Made by a program: the position numbers and the translations under genes. From Teratosphaeria epicoccoides (Eukaryota > Ascomycota > Dothideomycetes > Mycosphaerellales > Teratosphaeriaceae), in the NCBI GenBank assembly GCA_021401465.1, contig JADDMT010000010.1, positions 310,001-374,000 of the forward strand: DNA of 64,000 nucleotides, in the 5' to 3' direction. Shown here piece after piece: positions 1 through 10,548 of this stretch (positions are counted from its first letter, which is position 1; every line of letters starts with the position of its first letter). The notes below the pieces were generated by a model. It was given only the letters and a program-made list of their open reading frames with translations. It did not search any database and was not told the DNA's origin.

Positions 1-126
1 AAGTGGGTCTCAAAGACGGCTGCAAAGGCCCGTCCCGTAGATAGCCTGACTCGAGCTCCTTCCAGAAATGCATGAGAAGCGGCGATTGCATGTGACAGTC
101 ACCACGAATGTAGCGATTACGACAAA

Positions 127-879
127 ATGGCGGCTTGGCCAGAGGCCGTTTCGGCGGAGGATCGCCAAACTCTGCAAGATCTCTGCCACCTCCTCCACGT
201 CTTCGACCACCGGAACAAGAATCAACATCGCCGGAGCACTTGGTGGCGACAATTCTCGATTTTCCGCAAACAGCTCACACGCTTGACCACTGAAGTCAAG
301 AGCCTCCACGAGGCTCCAACAACTCATGTTGAGAGAGCGAAAAAGAAACATCGTGATCTAAAGGCCCGAGGCCAAATCGAAAAATATCTTCCGTTCTGGC
401 AAGATGTGATGGTGGCGAGATGGCAGCATGCTTTCTCCCAGGTCGCCGCTGACGGGAGGTTTTCTATCCTTGGACTGGTATTACTTGCTACTTTGGCAGA
501 AGTATGTCGGATGACAGGCATCACTGCAGCCATCGAGGACTTGGCCCAGGCTGAGGTGGAGAAGGTATTGACGAGGTTTGCCGAAGAGACCTGGGAAGCA
601 GGAGATGACAGGAAGGCAAGACCATCGTTGTTGGCTGATAACGAGGATTATGGCGAAGTGATTGCTCGAGATCCCATCGTTGACGGCTATGTCAAGTCAG
701 TTGAAGTGAGTCAGCTCGATCGTGACATCCCGACGAGCAGCAAAGAGACTCCAGCTACACTGTCGTCGAGGCAGGGTACCAAGCGATCTGCGTCAAAGAT
801 TATTGACATGAGCAAGAAGAAGCGACAAAAGAAATTAACGGGAGATGCCATCGACGACCTCTTCAACGGGCTTGGCTAA
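127..879 (+). CDS. RMP1: RNase MRP subunit Rmp1-like
   Basis: Intronless, 250 aa. The N-terminal part contains LLHVFDHRNKNQHRRSTWW at about residues 22-40, the His-Arg-Asn-Lys-Asn-Gln-His block that marks the RMP1 RNA-binding family. In that family the protein is specific to RNase MRP, the nucleolar enzyme that cuts pre-rRNA at site A3. A helical middle section has a hydrophobic stretch (SILGLVLLATLAEVC, about 117-131). A Lys/Arg-rich tail (SKKKRQKK) follows, probably nuclear/nucleolar targeting, and the protein ends in DAIDDLFNGLG, an acidic C-terminal motif of a kind seen on nucleolar processing proteins. The start at 127 sits just before the conserved core, and the length suits fungal Rmp1. 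The assignment rests on the HRNKNQH block and general layout; Rmp1 is poorly conserved elsewhere. Confidence 0.8.
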   Translation: MAAWPEAVSAEDRQTLQDLCHLLHVFDHRNKNQHRRSTWWRQFSIFRKQLTRLTTEVKSLHEAPTTHVERAKKKHRDLKARGQIEKYLPFWQDVMVARWQHAFSQVAADGRFSILGLVLLATLAEVCRMTGITAAIEDLAQAEVEKVLTRFAEETWEAGDDRKARPSLLADNEDYGEVIARDPIVDGYVKSVEVSQLDRDIPTSSKETPATLSSRQGTKRSASKIIDMSKKKRQKKLTGDAIDDLFNGLG

Positions 880-2244
880 GCTCCAAAAGACGCTGTTGCC
901 ACTTTGACTACACAAGTCGCCCGGCATGATCATCTGTGCTGTGTGAACTGCCAAAATCAGCAGAACGAGATCATGTGACTTCTTTGCAGCCATTAGTGTC
1001 GTATATCTCACGTCTGATGTGGGCAGCTCCCAAGACCTTGCTTGTACCGCAGCAGAGCGACATTGGTAACACTTCTTTGCTGCAAGATCACCGTGCTGCG
1101 ATGATTCAATACATTCAAAGTCACTTCGATCAATGCGCTGCTCGCGGCAACGATGCATCTGGCAGTATCCCCAGCCGATTACATTTAACCAGACGCAGCG
1201 GCGCGTCGACTGCTGGGCCGCAGTCTTCCGACACCATAATATCAGTCAATGCTGCCTGTTGACTTCGAGTCGCTGGGGCGCCGATTGCTGGTTATGTTAT
1301 GGGCACTATTGTATCCCACAGCAAGATGCTCAGGCATTGCTGCGGCTCTAGTAGGGCCTTCAGCAGAAGCCGGAGACACAGGGTTGTCCCACGAAGCATG
1401 CTGCAGCGTCTTCAGCCGTCAGCAGCAGGAGCGTATCCCAGATCATCGATATTCGTACGAGCTCGACTACCGACGAGACCATCAGAGCATCCTTTCCTCT
1501 TACTTAAAACATTTAATCTGACTCCTACAACAAGTTCGTGCTCATTTGACTGACTTCTTCTCCGCCTGCGACGTCCGGTTTCACTTCCATGCGCAACATA
1601 CCACTACTCGATGAATTGAGCTTCTCACGACTCCTGAATCCCCGAGGCTACCTCATCATGGCCCAACATCGTGCAGCGTGCCGGAATTAGTTGTGACAGT
1701 CTATACTTGACAGGTCACAATTACGATCACTTGCAACCGGCCGCAACTTCCTTTCCTCAACAGGCAGTCGAAGCTGTGTCGGCGTTTGGGAGTATTCTTC
1801 TCGCAGAAACGACGGTAATCACGGACTCAAGCGAGCAACCCGCTCTTTTTGCATAGTGTGGGCCCGACAGGTATTTTGACCTGATAGCAGGCATCGAGAC
1901 AGATCTGTTCATCGAATAAGTCATCTGATCGCGCTCTCCTTCTCTTCTTTGCAGAACGTACGGGTTGTGTTAATGAGCATCGGCCTAGTAGGTCAATGCA
2001 ACGACTGACGCCATCAAGAGCCAAGGCAATGACGTCCCGTCCTTATCGGTTGTTGTCATTATGCAACCCTTGCAACCAAGCGTTCCATTTCGCACGTTCT
2101 TGGCAATGCAAATACCGTGTGCGGGTGCAGTGTGCCAAGGAATACAATTCCTCCGTCACTCAGATTCCACTGTTGCCGCAAGATAGACAGTGACAAGCAT
2201 TGCAGCAATTCCATTCTGCTAAGAGCAGACAAAATGTACCAGCT
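880..2244. other. intergenic, no gene recognised
   Basis: About 1.36 kb between RMP1 and the convergent DUF2015 gene. Only short overlapping open frames occur on both strands and none has a recognisable domain or plausible exon chain. I see no tRNA, repeat array or transposon end. Confidence 0.5.
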
Positions 2245-2746
2245 TTACGAAAACATCACAGCCTTCTTGTCCATCGGTCTGCCGTCCGCCCCCACGCCTT
2301 CCCGCCTGAATCTTTGCTCCGTATATATCCTCCTCGCCTCATCGAAAGTGACTTTCCGCAGCTTCATGATCCTGTAAACCTCCTGCTTCGCGCGCTCATC
2401 CAGACCTCTCCTGCTGTCCTCTGCCTCGATATTGCCCGACAAATCGAAGTTGGACGAGTGCAGACCAGACTCGGCGTCTTCAGCAAAGTTCGCAGCTTGT
2501 GGTATGCGCACGTAGCGGAAGGAGTCGATATAGGTGCGTATGCGATCAGAGATGTCGTAGAGCGGTTCTGGGATGGTGCCGGGGGCGGTGATGTAGGGGA
2601 TTGGTGGGGCGTAGGGTTTCCATTGCTCGCGGGTGAGGAACAGGACTTCAATGAAGGTTAGACGTGCTCCGTATTCGAGTTGCTAGAGTCTTACCAGTTG
2701 CTGAGATAAGGAAGAGAAAGAGGATGGAGTAGAAAATGTATGCCAT
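2245..2746 (-). CDS. DUF2015 / UPF0357 family small membrane protein
   Basis: Two exons: 2746-2695 and 2645-2245, with a 49-nt intron (2694-2646) starting GTAAGA, carrying a CTAAC branch site and ending AAG. The spliced frame is exactly 151 codons (150 aa). Exon 1 encodes MAYIFYSILFLFLISAT, a single N-terminal membrane anchor. Exon 2 carries the family signature: SGLHSSNFDLSGNIEAEDSR, then RRGLDERAKQEVYRIM and FDEARRIYTEQRF, ending GPDGRP-like (GADGRPMDKKAVMFS). This matches the fungal DUF2015 family (UPF0357), whose function is unknown to me. It is divergent from the splicing factor gene that follows, with about 340 bp between start codons. Confidence in family and exon structure is high. 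Confidence 0.88.
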
Positions 2747-3086
2747 AGCGGGAGCTTGAGATGTTGTGGCAGTCCCAAACCGCAAGTCGCGATTCAGACG
2801 CGATTGTGCTTCAAGTGAGAGGGCTCTTGCGCCCGTGTAGGCCCTGCTACATGAGCAAGATCGTATGCGACAATGAAGAGGAGGACGAGCCAGCAGGCAT
2901 CATCACGGCTCAATCGGGAGCTCCCGGTCGTCGTCAGCTCCCCTCGGCGACTCGCGCGCCGCTACGACTAGCCACAATAGGAAGGAACACTCTCAAACAT
3001 CTGAAGCATGTAAAAGTCATGATCGGAAATCTGATCTCTTATTCTATGTCACCGCGCATATGCGCCCATAGACATATCGACCGATC
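2747..3086. promoter_or_regulatory. divergent intergenic region, DUF2015 / SF3B4
   Basis: About 340 bp between two divergent start codons (2746 minus, 3087 plus), so it must hold both 5' regions. No specific element could be assigned by eye. Confidence 0.4.
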
Positions 3087-4283
3087 ATGGCATCCTCACA
3101 TCATCACAACCAAGACAAGGACAGCACTCTCTACGTTGGCAATCTCGACGAACGCTGCACCGATGCCCTTGTCTGGGAGCTCATGCTACAATGCGGGCCC
3201 GTCATCAACGTCCACCTACCCAAAGACCGTGTCACCCAAAATCACCAGGGCTACGGTTTCGTAGAATTCGGCAGCGAAGATGACGCCGAGTATGCAGCAA
3301 AAATCATGAACCAAATCCGAGTCTGGGGCAAGCCCATCAGAGTCAACAAGGCGAGCGCAGATCGAAGAGGTGGACCAGTAGGCGGACCCGGAGCTGAAGG
3401 TGTTGGTCTAGGCGGAGGCCAAGGCGTTGGAGCAGAGCTCTTCGTGGGCAACCTGGACAGCATGGTCGACGAAAAGGTCCTCTACGACACTTTCTCGCGC
3501 TTTGGTCCTCTAATCCAAGCACCCAAAGTCGCGCGAGACGATGCGAACCTCAGCAAGGGCTACGCCTTCATCTCCTACGCCGACTTCGACGCTTCCGACG
3601 AAGCGATCAACAACATGCACGGCCAATACCTCATGAACAAGGAAATCACCGTGCAATACGCCTACAAAAAAGACGGTAAAGGCGAACGCCACGGCGACGC
3701 TGCAGAGCGCGCTCTCGCGGCCCAAGCAAAGAAACACGGTGTCCAAGTCCAGATCCCTGCAATGCCAGCTTCCCTCGTCCTCCCTGTCGGCGCGCCATCC
3801 GCTCCCGCAGCAATGCAGAACGGCTTCGCTGCACCTCCCACGCCAACTGCTCCCATCAACGGCGGATTCACGACTCCTCGCGCCCCGCAACCACCGCCAG
3901 GCTACAATCCCTTCGGCGCAGCAGCTCCCTACGCACAACCACCTACCCCACAATCCGCGTACGGCATGCCCGCCGCACCATCCATGAATTTCGCGCCTCC
4001 GCCCGCCGCCGCCTCGCCCGTCGCGGCATATCAGAACAGTGGCGCAGGCGGTCCGAATCGCGCATACAACCAGAGTCCGCTGCAGGCGCCGCCAGGAGCT
4101 GGTCTGCCCGCGCGCCCGCCGGCGAGTGTGGGAGGGTACGGTGGACCGCCCATGGGCGTTGCGCCTGGGATGCCTGGAGCGCCGCCGCCAACTTTTGCGC
4201 CGCCGCCGGGGTTTGCGCCACCGGCCGGACCGCCGCAAGGTTTCCAGCCGCCGCCGGGTGCGAATGGATTTCAGAGGAGATAA
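3087..4283 (+). CDS. HSH49: Splicing factor 3B subunit 4 (two-RRM protein)
   Basis: Intronless, 398 aa. Two RNA recognition motifs lie in tandem. RRM1 (about 14-92) has RNP2 LYVGNLD and RNP1 GYGFVEF. RRM2 (about 114-195) has LFVGNLD and KGYAFISYADFD. The C-terminal half is a low-complexity Pro/Ala/Gly-rich tail with repeated PPPG-type runs. The block RVWGKPIRVNKASADRR after RRM1 is typical of SF3B4/Sap49/Hsh49, the U2 snRNP SF3b subunit that contacts pre-mRNA near the branch site and binds SF3B2. The Pro-rich tail is the metazoan/filamentous-fungal form; yeast Hsh49 lacks it. The tail is strongly GC-rich, giving long spurious open frames on the other strand that are not genes. Confidence 0.93.
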   Translation: MASSHHHNQDKDSTLYVGNLDERCTDALVWELMLQCGPVINVHLPKDRVTQNHQGYGFVEFGSEDDAEYAAKIMNQIRVWGKPIRVNKASADRRGGPVGGPGAEGVGLGGGQGVGAELFVGNLDSMVDEKVLYDTFSRFGPLIQAPKVARDDANLSKGYAFISYADFDASDEAINNMHGQYLMNKEITVQYAYKKDGKGERHGDAAERALAAQAKKHGVQVQIPAMPASLVLPVGAPSAPAAMQNGFAAPPTPTAPINGGFTTPRAPQPPPGYNPFGAAAPYAQPPTPQSAYGMPAAPSMNFAPPPAAASPVAAYQNSGAGGPNRAYNQSPLQAPPGAGLPARPPASVGGYGGPPMGVAPGMPGAPPPTFAPPPGFAPPAGPPQGFQPPPGANGFQRR

Positions 4284-4873
4284 TATTGAGTCTGGAGTAC
4301 TCTGGCCCGGGCGGAGGATGATGGGTCGAGTGGCGATCGGTGAGAGTGTATAGTATGGGGTTCAATGAGAGAGCATTGGGTTGTGGCACTGGCGATGGCG
4401 TTGATCGATACGTGGGTTGCATTGTACACTGTACCAAGAGTCTAGAGGCGTGATGATACCCGATTTGCAAGGCATTGCTGACGAAGGGTCAAGTGAGCAG
4501 TTGGAAAACGCTATCCACCACTTGAGTGCCTCGTGTCTACGGAAATACTTGCGTCTTTTCTTCGCCGCTACAACCAGAGATTACAGGAGACATAGACGCA
4601 TCTGTTGTCGGGAAATGGACACGGAGTAGCAGTCGCACTGATGGCACAAGCTACGTGGCATAGCATGGCATTGGAGAGCGTGTTTCTTACCGTGCGTTGG
4701 CGGTCACATCGCATCTGCAACTCTTCTCACGTCGATCGCACTTTCGAGCTCACTCAGATCAAGCTATCTCGCTCTGACCCACAATTGCCTACTCGTGCCC
4801 ATCTACCTCCCCAACCGCCCGGCGACATGCGCTGGGCGCATCAAAACCACATTCCAATCCTTCAGTCAAATGT
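4284..4873. other. convergent intergenic region
   Basis: About 590 bp between the 3' ends of the SF3B4 gene (+) and the eL28 gene (-). It should hold both 3' UTRs. I see no RNA gene or repeat. Confidence 0.45.
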
Positions 4874-5484
4874 TCATGCGCTGCCCTCGACAGCCTTCTG
4901 CGCCCTCGCCAACGCCTTCTTCCCCCGCGGCTTGGGCGCCGCGCGCACCTTCTTCTCCCTCTGGCTCTGCTTCACGGCTGACGCGCGAGCGACGGCCTCG
5001 GCCCTCAGATCGCTGCGATACCCCCTTTTCGCGGTACTGTTCACCACGGAACGGTAGAGCTTCCGAGAGGGAGTGCTGGCGGAGAAGGACGAGGTTTGGT
5101 AGAGTTTGGAGGGGTGGTTGATGTGCTTGGGAAGTCTGGCGGAGAGTAATCAGCGTTTGTATTGGGTTTCAGTGGCTCGCGGGGGCAATGCATACTTGGT
5201 CTTGAGCTCGACAGTGTTGTCGTTGGCGTTGATGCCGATGGCCTTGTCGTTGGCGTAGCCGGCGTATTTGCGGCTGTGCTTGTTGACAAGGTTGAGCGGG
5301 TCGCGAGAGAATTGGACGCCGCCAGCTTGGGCGCGCTTGACGAGGAAGGAGTTGTTTTTGCCTGTAGTATCAATGGAACCATAAGCATATATTCTTCAAA
5401 TTCATAAGCTTGAAGGAATGGTTGCAACGTACGGGTCAGCTCCCAGATCAGGTCGCTGGAGATGTTCTCGTATGAGGTGGCCAT
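4874..5484 (-). CDS. RPL28: 60S ribosomal protein eL28
   Basis: Three exons: 5484-5433, 5361-5196 and 5135-4874. Introns are 71 nt (GTACGT..CTACAG) and 60 nt (GTATGC..GCCAG). The spliced frame is exactly 160 codons (159 aa). The protein starts MATSYENISSDLIWELTRKN, then SFLVKRAQAGGVQFSRDPLN, LVNKHSRKYAGYANDKAIGI and VELKTK. This is the layout of eukaryotic L28e (compare NSFLxKR and the N..SFRYNG region of animal RPL28). The tail is Lys/Arg/Ala-rich as expected for an rRNA-binding protein. eL28 is absent from Saccharomyces cerevisiae but present in filamentous fungi. It is divergent from TOM7, with about 370 bp between. Confidence 0.92.
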
Positions 5485-5854
5485 GCTGACGGTATGGACG
5501 GTGCTGTGGAGGATTGCTGGCTTGTCTGGCGTCTTGCACTCGAGGTCGTTGGCGTCCCTTGGTCGTCACTGCGTATGTCGAAATTTAGATCGGAGGAGTG
5601 TGAGGCGGAGGATTTCCGCGTTTTGTTGGATATCTCCTACAATCACTCCGAAACTAAGAGACCCTCAATTTGGACGAAGGCTTCAATCAATATGGAGTCG
5701 CGAGTCAGCTTTCGCGCAGAAGCTTTCATTGGAGAATCCATTAATACTCATCGATTCTGCTCCACACGCCGCCTGAAGTAGCGGAGTATTGCCCAAACAA
5801 ACACTATCAAGCTCCTCATCCTCTCCAAGCAATAATAGAAACAAAGTCGCGAAG
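5485..5854. promoter_or_regulatory. divergent intergenic region, eL28 / TOM7
   Basis: About 370 bp between the start codons of eL28 (-) and TOM7 (+); presumably both promoters. No defined motif was resolved. Confidence 0.4.
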
Positions 5855-6143
5855 ATGGCGTACTTTTCACTGTCTGAAGAGACCAAGGTACGAGTTCGCT
5901 GCCAACCCCTACTCCCCTTCGCTCTATGCTGATCACGATGTGTCGCAGGAGCGCATCACACGGATCATCGACTTCTCCCGCGTCGCTGTGCACTACGGCT
6001 ACCTCCCTCTCATCATCTACCTGGGCTATACGAGAAGCAATCCAAGACCCAGCTTGATCAGGTAGGCTGAACACAGTGGAGAAGCTGAAGGGGAGCAGAG
6101 AGACTGACTAGTGGGTAGATTGTTTTCGCCTCTCGCCCAGTAG
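5855..6143 (+). CDS. TOM7: Mitochondrial import receptor subunit Tom7
   Basis: A 56-aa gene in three tiny exons, easily missed: 5855-5887 (11 codons), 5949-6061, and 6119-6143. Introns are 61 nt (GTACGA..CGCAG) and 57 nt (GTAGGC..GGTAG). Spliced protein: MAYFSLSEETK, then ERITRIIDFSRVAVHYGYLP, LIIYLGYTRSNPRPSLIR, then LFSPLAQ. This matches Tom7 throughout: SDESKERI at the cytosolic start, the HYGW/YxPxxxYLG membrane segment and the NRPxxxxxLSPL end. Tom7 is a single-pass outer-membrane subunit of the TOM complex that modulates assembly of Tom40 with its receptors. Both introns keep the frame exactly. The start ATG lies in AAGATGG, a good context. Confidence 0.93.
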
Positions 6144-6421
6144 AGACAGACGCGATGGGAGGTCGGACTATTGAGCGATGTGGAAGCTTGACATGGACGA
6201 GCGCGCATGTACAACACGAGCGGGAGTCGCGGACAGGGCGTCAAACAGCAGCAACGGCGTGAGCTAAGGGTGGTGCCGACAACATGGCATAGCGCGGCGT
6301 AAGCGGCGTTCATATCGTGAACGAGCAGCTTGTAGTGAAAATTGGCTCAGAAACCATACATAGTTGTAACACAAATGTATAACAATCTAACCTCAGACCC
6401 GATCACATCACATTCCCACCA
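6144..6421. other. convergent intergenic region, TOM7 / SEC15
   Basis: 278 bp between the stop codons of TOM7 (+) and SEC15 (-); no gene seen. Confidence 0.4.
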
Positions 6422-9138
6422 TCACCCCCTCCTCGAAAACCCACCAAACCTATCACTCAACCCCCCAAACCGATCCGCCACCGTCCTCTCTTTCCTGACA
6501 TCTTCTTGAAATCCCATCATCGACGGACTCCTCTGACTACTCAGACTCTTCACCTCCACCTTCTCCAGCAACTCTGCCCCCTTCAACTTATCCACCTTCC
6601 CAAACCTCTGCGCGCTCTTACTCGAGTCGAAAAAGTCCTCGCCCTTGCCCTCCACAGACGCCGCCATGAGATCTGCTGTCTGCTTCAGCTCCTCCAAGGA
6701 ATTAATAAGAACATCCGGTTTATGTTCTTCGGGGAGGTCCTCGCAGAACTTGAGGAGGTGGTGGATATCTGTTATGTACGCTTCAGCCGCCTGCCAGGTT
6801 ACGTGCTGGACTTCTGGGACGAGGGGCAGGGAGAGGAGGGCGTCTTGGACGAAGGTCAGGGCAGAGAAGTAGAGCGTGTCTTTTATTTTTTCAGGTAGGC
6901 CAAGGAGGACGGAGGACATGATGTTGGAGAGGTACCGCGTGAGTTCTTGCATATAGGGCGAGGCTTCAGGCATCTCGAAGGTGCTGTGCCAGTCGTACTC
7001 TGCGGTTTCGATCAGGTCGTCGACTTTGCTTTGCACAAGCTCGAAGATGCGTTTCTCGGCTTGCTCTTTGGCGCTTGCAAAGGCGTGGGTGGCGCTGAGG
7101 GCGATCGGACCAGCGACGTCGGAGGATGAGGAGGAGCGCGCTTCGCCCAGGAGATGTTCGAGGTCTGAGCAGGCGTGCTCGAAATGGTCGAGGTTGGTCA
7201 AGATCTGCACGATTTGACCCGGGTATTGGGAACGAAGGCGTTCGATTAGGGATTGGCAGACTTTTTCTACTAGCAGCTCGTCGAGAGATGTTTGCAGCAT
7301 GCTGTCGATTTGCGAGGTGTGCTTGAAGTGGTCGTCGGCGGAGAAAAGATAGATTTGGTTGATGAAGTTGCGAATGTCGATGCAGACGAGGGGGTACATT
7401 TGGCTAAAGGGAAGGATGCAGGGATACTCCACTTGACGCGGGTCGGCTTGGTCAGGGGGCGGAGTGTACCAGCTGACCTCTAAGACTTTGATGTACTCTT
7501 CCATATTGTTGACGGGCATAGGCATATAGTCGTCTGTGCCGACGATCTCCTGGAAGTCGTCCGAGAAGCGCTTCTTGAGCAGGCTACTGTACTTTTCGAA
7601 GAGACCTGACTGCAGGCTGTCGAGATTCTGCACAGAGTAGCCCCAGGTATCCATGGTCTGTATGAAGAGTGCGATGACGCCTTTGATCTTAAGCAGTGCA
7701 TCATCGTTGTTGACGGCATTGAGAGCGCTGTTGATGAGCGTGATGGCAGATTGGCACATACTGTCCCACAGCTCATCGACATCAGCTTGTGCCCGGAAGT
7801 TGGAGGTCTTAGCCATGGTCGCCTTCTCCACAATGGCAAAGCCAGCTATACTTTCAAGCAAACTCGACAGAGCGTTTGTCTCTTCGTCCAGAAGATTCAG
7901 ATTCTGTGGAATCAAGAGGTCTTTCTGCGTTCGCCGAGTAGCTGCGTAGTCCGCACGGAATCGATCAGTCTGGCCGAGGGCCTCGTGAATATGTAAAGCT
8001 TCAAAGAGCGGCGAGAAGTCGACCTGTACCTCCTCATTGTTCAGGACGTCAAACTCTTCGCTCTCATCTGCCACAAGCTCAACAGCTGTATTGAGCTTAT
8101 AGCCACCGAGCTGACTGTCTTGCTCCGCTCGGTCTTTCTGGCGGGCTCGACGCATGTCAGTGTGGTAGAAGGCGACTTCACCCAGGAACTGTGAGGTTTC
8201 GCGGATGCGGTAAAGCCACATATTCAGATCTGCCATGACAGCCTCGGAGATGAGCTTTTGGGTGGCCGGGACCGAACGCTCAATGAGAGAGGCGATATTG
8301 TACCTAGTGACTTCTCGCAGATGAACATTCTGCAGCTCGTCCAAGGCTCGAAGTGCCGCGTAGTGGTTTTTCTTTCCTAGCAGATCATGTACCTGATTCG
8401 CAAGCCTGAGCACTTCTAAGCAATCTTTCAGCGCTTGCGTGGCGTCATCAATGTTCTGACGCACGCCGCGAGAATCGACAAGTGCCTTCTTCTGCTCTGC
8501 TAACTTCTCTGTGCTGGCTTCGATGCTACGACTGAGCTCCATGATCTCGTTCGTGAGTGTGACTGTGCCTTCTCGGACCGATTGAAGTTGCTGTACGCTG
8601 CCGATGAATTCTTGGTGATTGGTATTGCATATTTGCTCAATATCTGCCTCTCGACTGACGGAGACTTGGTTGAGGGCGTGGATGAGGGGTGTGACTTGAG
8701 TGGAAGCTTGTGCGCTCTTCAGAAGAGGTATCAGTTGATCTAAATAGTCGGTCTCTGATGAAGAGAGTATGATCTGGAGCCAGACTATCAGCATGTGTCG
8801 GGTTCAGGATATACCGCACAGGGTTAGGTGCAAGGACGGAAGCAGATTGGGAGGAATGACCGATTACATCGCCGTAAAAGGAAGGTGCGCTTAGCAGGTC
8901 CTGCTGTCGCTCTTGCCGCAGCGCTGATGCAACAGATCCCATCACCTCTGACCGGGCGAACCAAGCCTCTTCCGAAGTCATTTCACCATTCACAATGCTT
9001 CAAGTATAAGAGCGCTTCTGCGGTAATGTTGCAAAAGAACTGCTTCTCTGCTCACGATGGACCTATATGCAATCGACATACCTGTTGGACTGCCCCAGTC
9101 AAATCATCGTACTGCTCAGTCGCAATCAACCCAGGCAT
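6422..9138 (-). CDS. SEC15: Exocyst complex subunit Sec15
   Basis: Two exons. Exon 1 (9138-9082) encodes MPGLIATEQYDDLTGAVQQ. Exon 2 (8773-6422) begins IILSSSETDYLDQLIPLLK. Together they give 802 aa. The intron (9081-8774) starts GTATGT, ends CTCCAG, is phase 0, and at 308 nt is the longest called here. Sec15 features are clear: ETDYLDQLIPLLK at the start, the helical segment EFIGSVQQLQSVREG, LANQVHDLLGKKNHYAALRAL, ATQKLISEAVMADLNMWLY and the C-terminal Sec15/Vps rod. Sec15 is the exocyst subunit that binds the Rab Sec4 on secretory vesicles and links them to the tethering complex at growth sites. An in-frame ATG at 8794 inside the intron could be misread as the start; the exon at 9138 restores the usual N-terminus. 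Exon 2 is very secure, exon 1 likely. Confidence 0.92.
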
Positions 9139-10548
9139 CTCGGGCACGCTCTCTGAAAGGACTGAATCGCGAAGCTGGACTTTGCCCGCTGGGTTGACGA
9201 TCGGGTCCAGGCTGAGTCTGGATGCTGCCGGTTGCTGCCTTACTCTGGAGAGCACGCCCAGAAGTCCACGAGCAAGATGACCGGTCGAGTGCGGGTGCCT
9301 ACGCCGAGGACAAAGGCTCCCGCCTGATTCTAGCTGAGAATGGATCGCTTGATGGAGGACCTGACTCGTGGCGCCTTTCTCAGACTTCCTTTCCACTGGC
9401 ACTCCCAGTCAAACAAAAATTCCCTACCCCAGATATGGTTGGGTATTCCAGCAGCCAAATAAGAAGAAGAGGGCAATCTGACGCAGAGATGATGCGTTGC
9501 GCCTGAAGCAATTGCTGGCAAGAAACGGAGACTTGTCAAAGGGTATTCACCTACACACTGCCATGCAGTCAAAGATGCGGGAACCTGGACGGAATCATTA
9601 CACGCTGCAGCTGGAGGTCGGTGCCCTGCATCGGTCGGAGTTCTTCCTAGCGCCAGATCTTAGTGCGGCGCGGAAAAGCCGTTCCCGCGAGCGTCCAGGC
9701 AATCGGTACGAGCCCTGGCTTGCTGCTCTATCAAAGTGCACGATCCACGCCCGAGGATGGGAAGTAACAAATCACGCTGTGCAATCTAATCTCTACGGCT
9801 TCTGCAGGCAACGTACAGCTGCAATTTGTCAATGGCAGTGTGACAGGGCGGGTTCTCCGCGGGCAACATTTGCCTGAAAGCCTGATCCCAAGGCTATGGG
9901 CAAGCGTCGTCGGCGCGTTCTTGCCAAAGCTTCTCACAGACCGACAATACGCAGCTGAGGGCAAAGAAAGTGCTGCAGCAGCGGAAGATAGTCGCAGAGC
10001 ATCAGATCGAGCGGGCGTGCCATATATTGCATGCTGCCATGGATCTCCGTCTGTTCGATGGATGTGCCGCAAGAATTAAAGTCGTGGTGAAGATGCCCGT
10101 CGTCCAACGGAGCAAGCACGACGCTCTCTTGAAACGGAAGTGGAGTCTTTCGCCATAAAAGCGGTCAGGCGTCTTGGCGTCTCCCACGAAGCTGCCATTT
10201 TCTCAAGCTCTTCAAGTTCTGCAATAAAGCTTTCAGCTTCTTACACTTACCTTCTTCCATACCATCGTTGGACGATAGACAGCTCACCATCCCTCCGTCA
10301 TCATTCTTCCACACATCGCTCATCCATTTTTGGTGTAGTATCTGCGGCCTTTGGGTGCCACTTGATATTCACCACCAATCGTTGCAGCGGTCCTTCAGCA
10401 TTAAACTCCAGCGTCAGCAGCGTGTCAGCGCTTTTCAGCGACGCAGAGCGAAGCAGCGCCGATTCTCATCCATCTGCAAAAGCAAGAGACGAGCGTGCCG
10501 TGCCGTCGCACATCGAAATTGGGCTCGTTCCAGAACCACTCGGTGCCC
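9139..10548. other. intergenic, upstream of the Mei2-like gene
   Basis: About 1.4 kb between the divergent starts of SEC15 and the Mei2-like gene. Frames are short. The stretch 10405-10548 is open in the same frame as the Mei2-like first exon and reads protein-like (for example KLGSFQNHSVPMHKM), so the gene may start farther upstream through another intron. The rest holds nothing I recognise. Confidence 0.4.

Noticed and set aside
3510..4238. 242-aa minus-strand frame opposite the SF3B4 gene
   Set aside because: Arg/Gly/Val-rich shadow of the Pro/Ala-rich SF3B4 tail with no domain; the plus frame has two clear RRMs.
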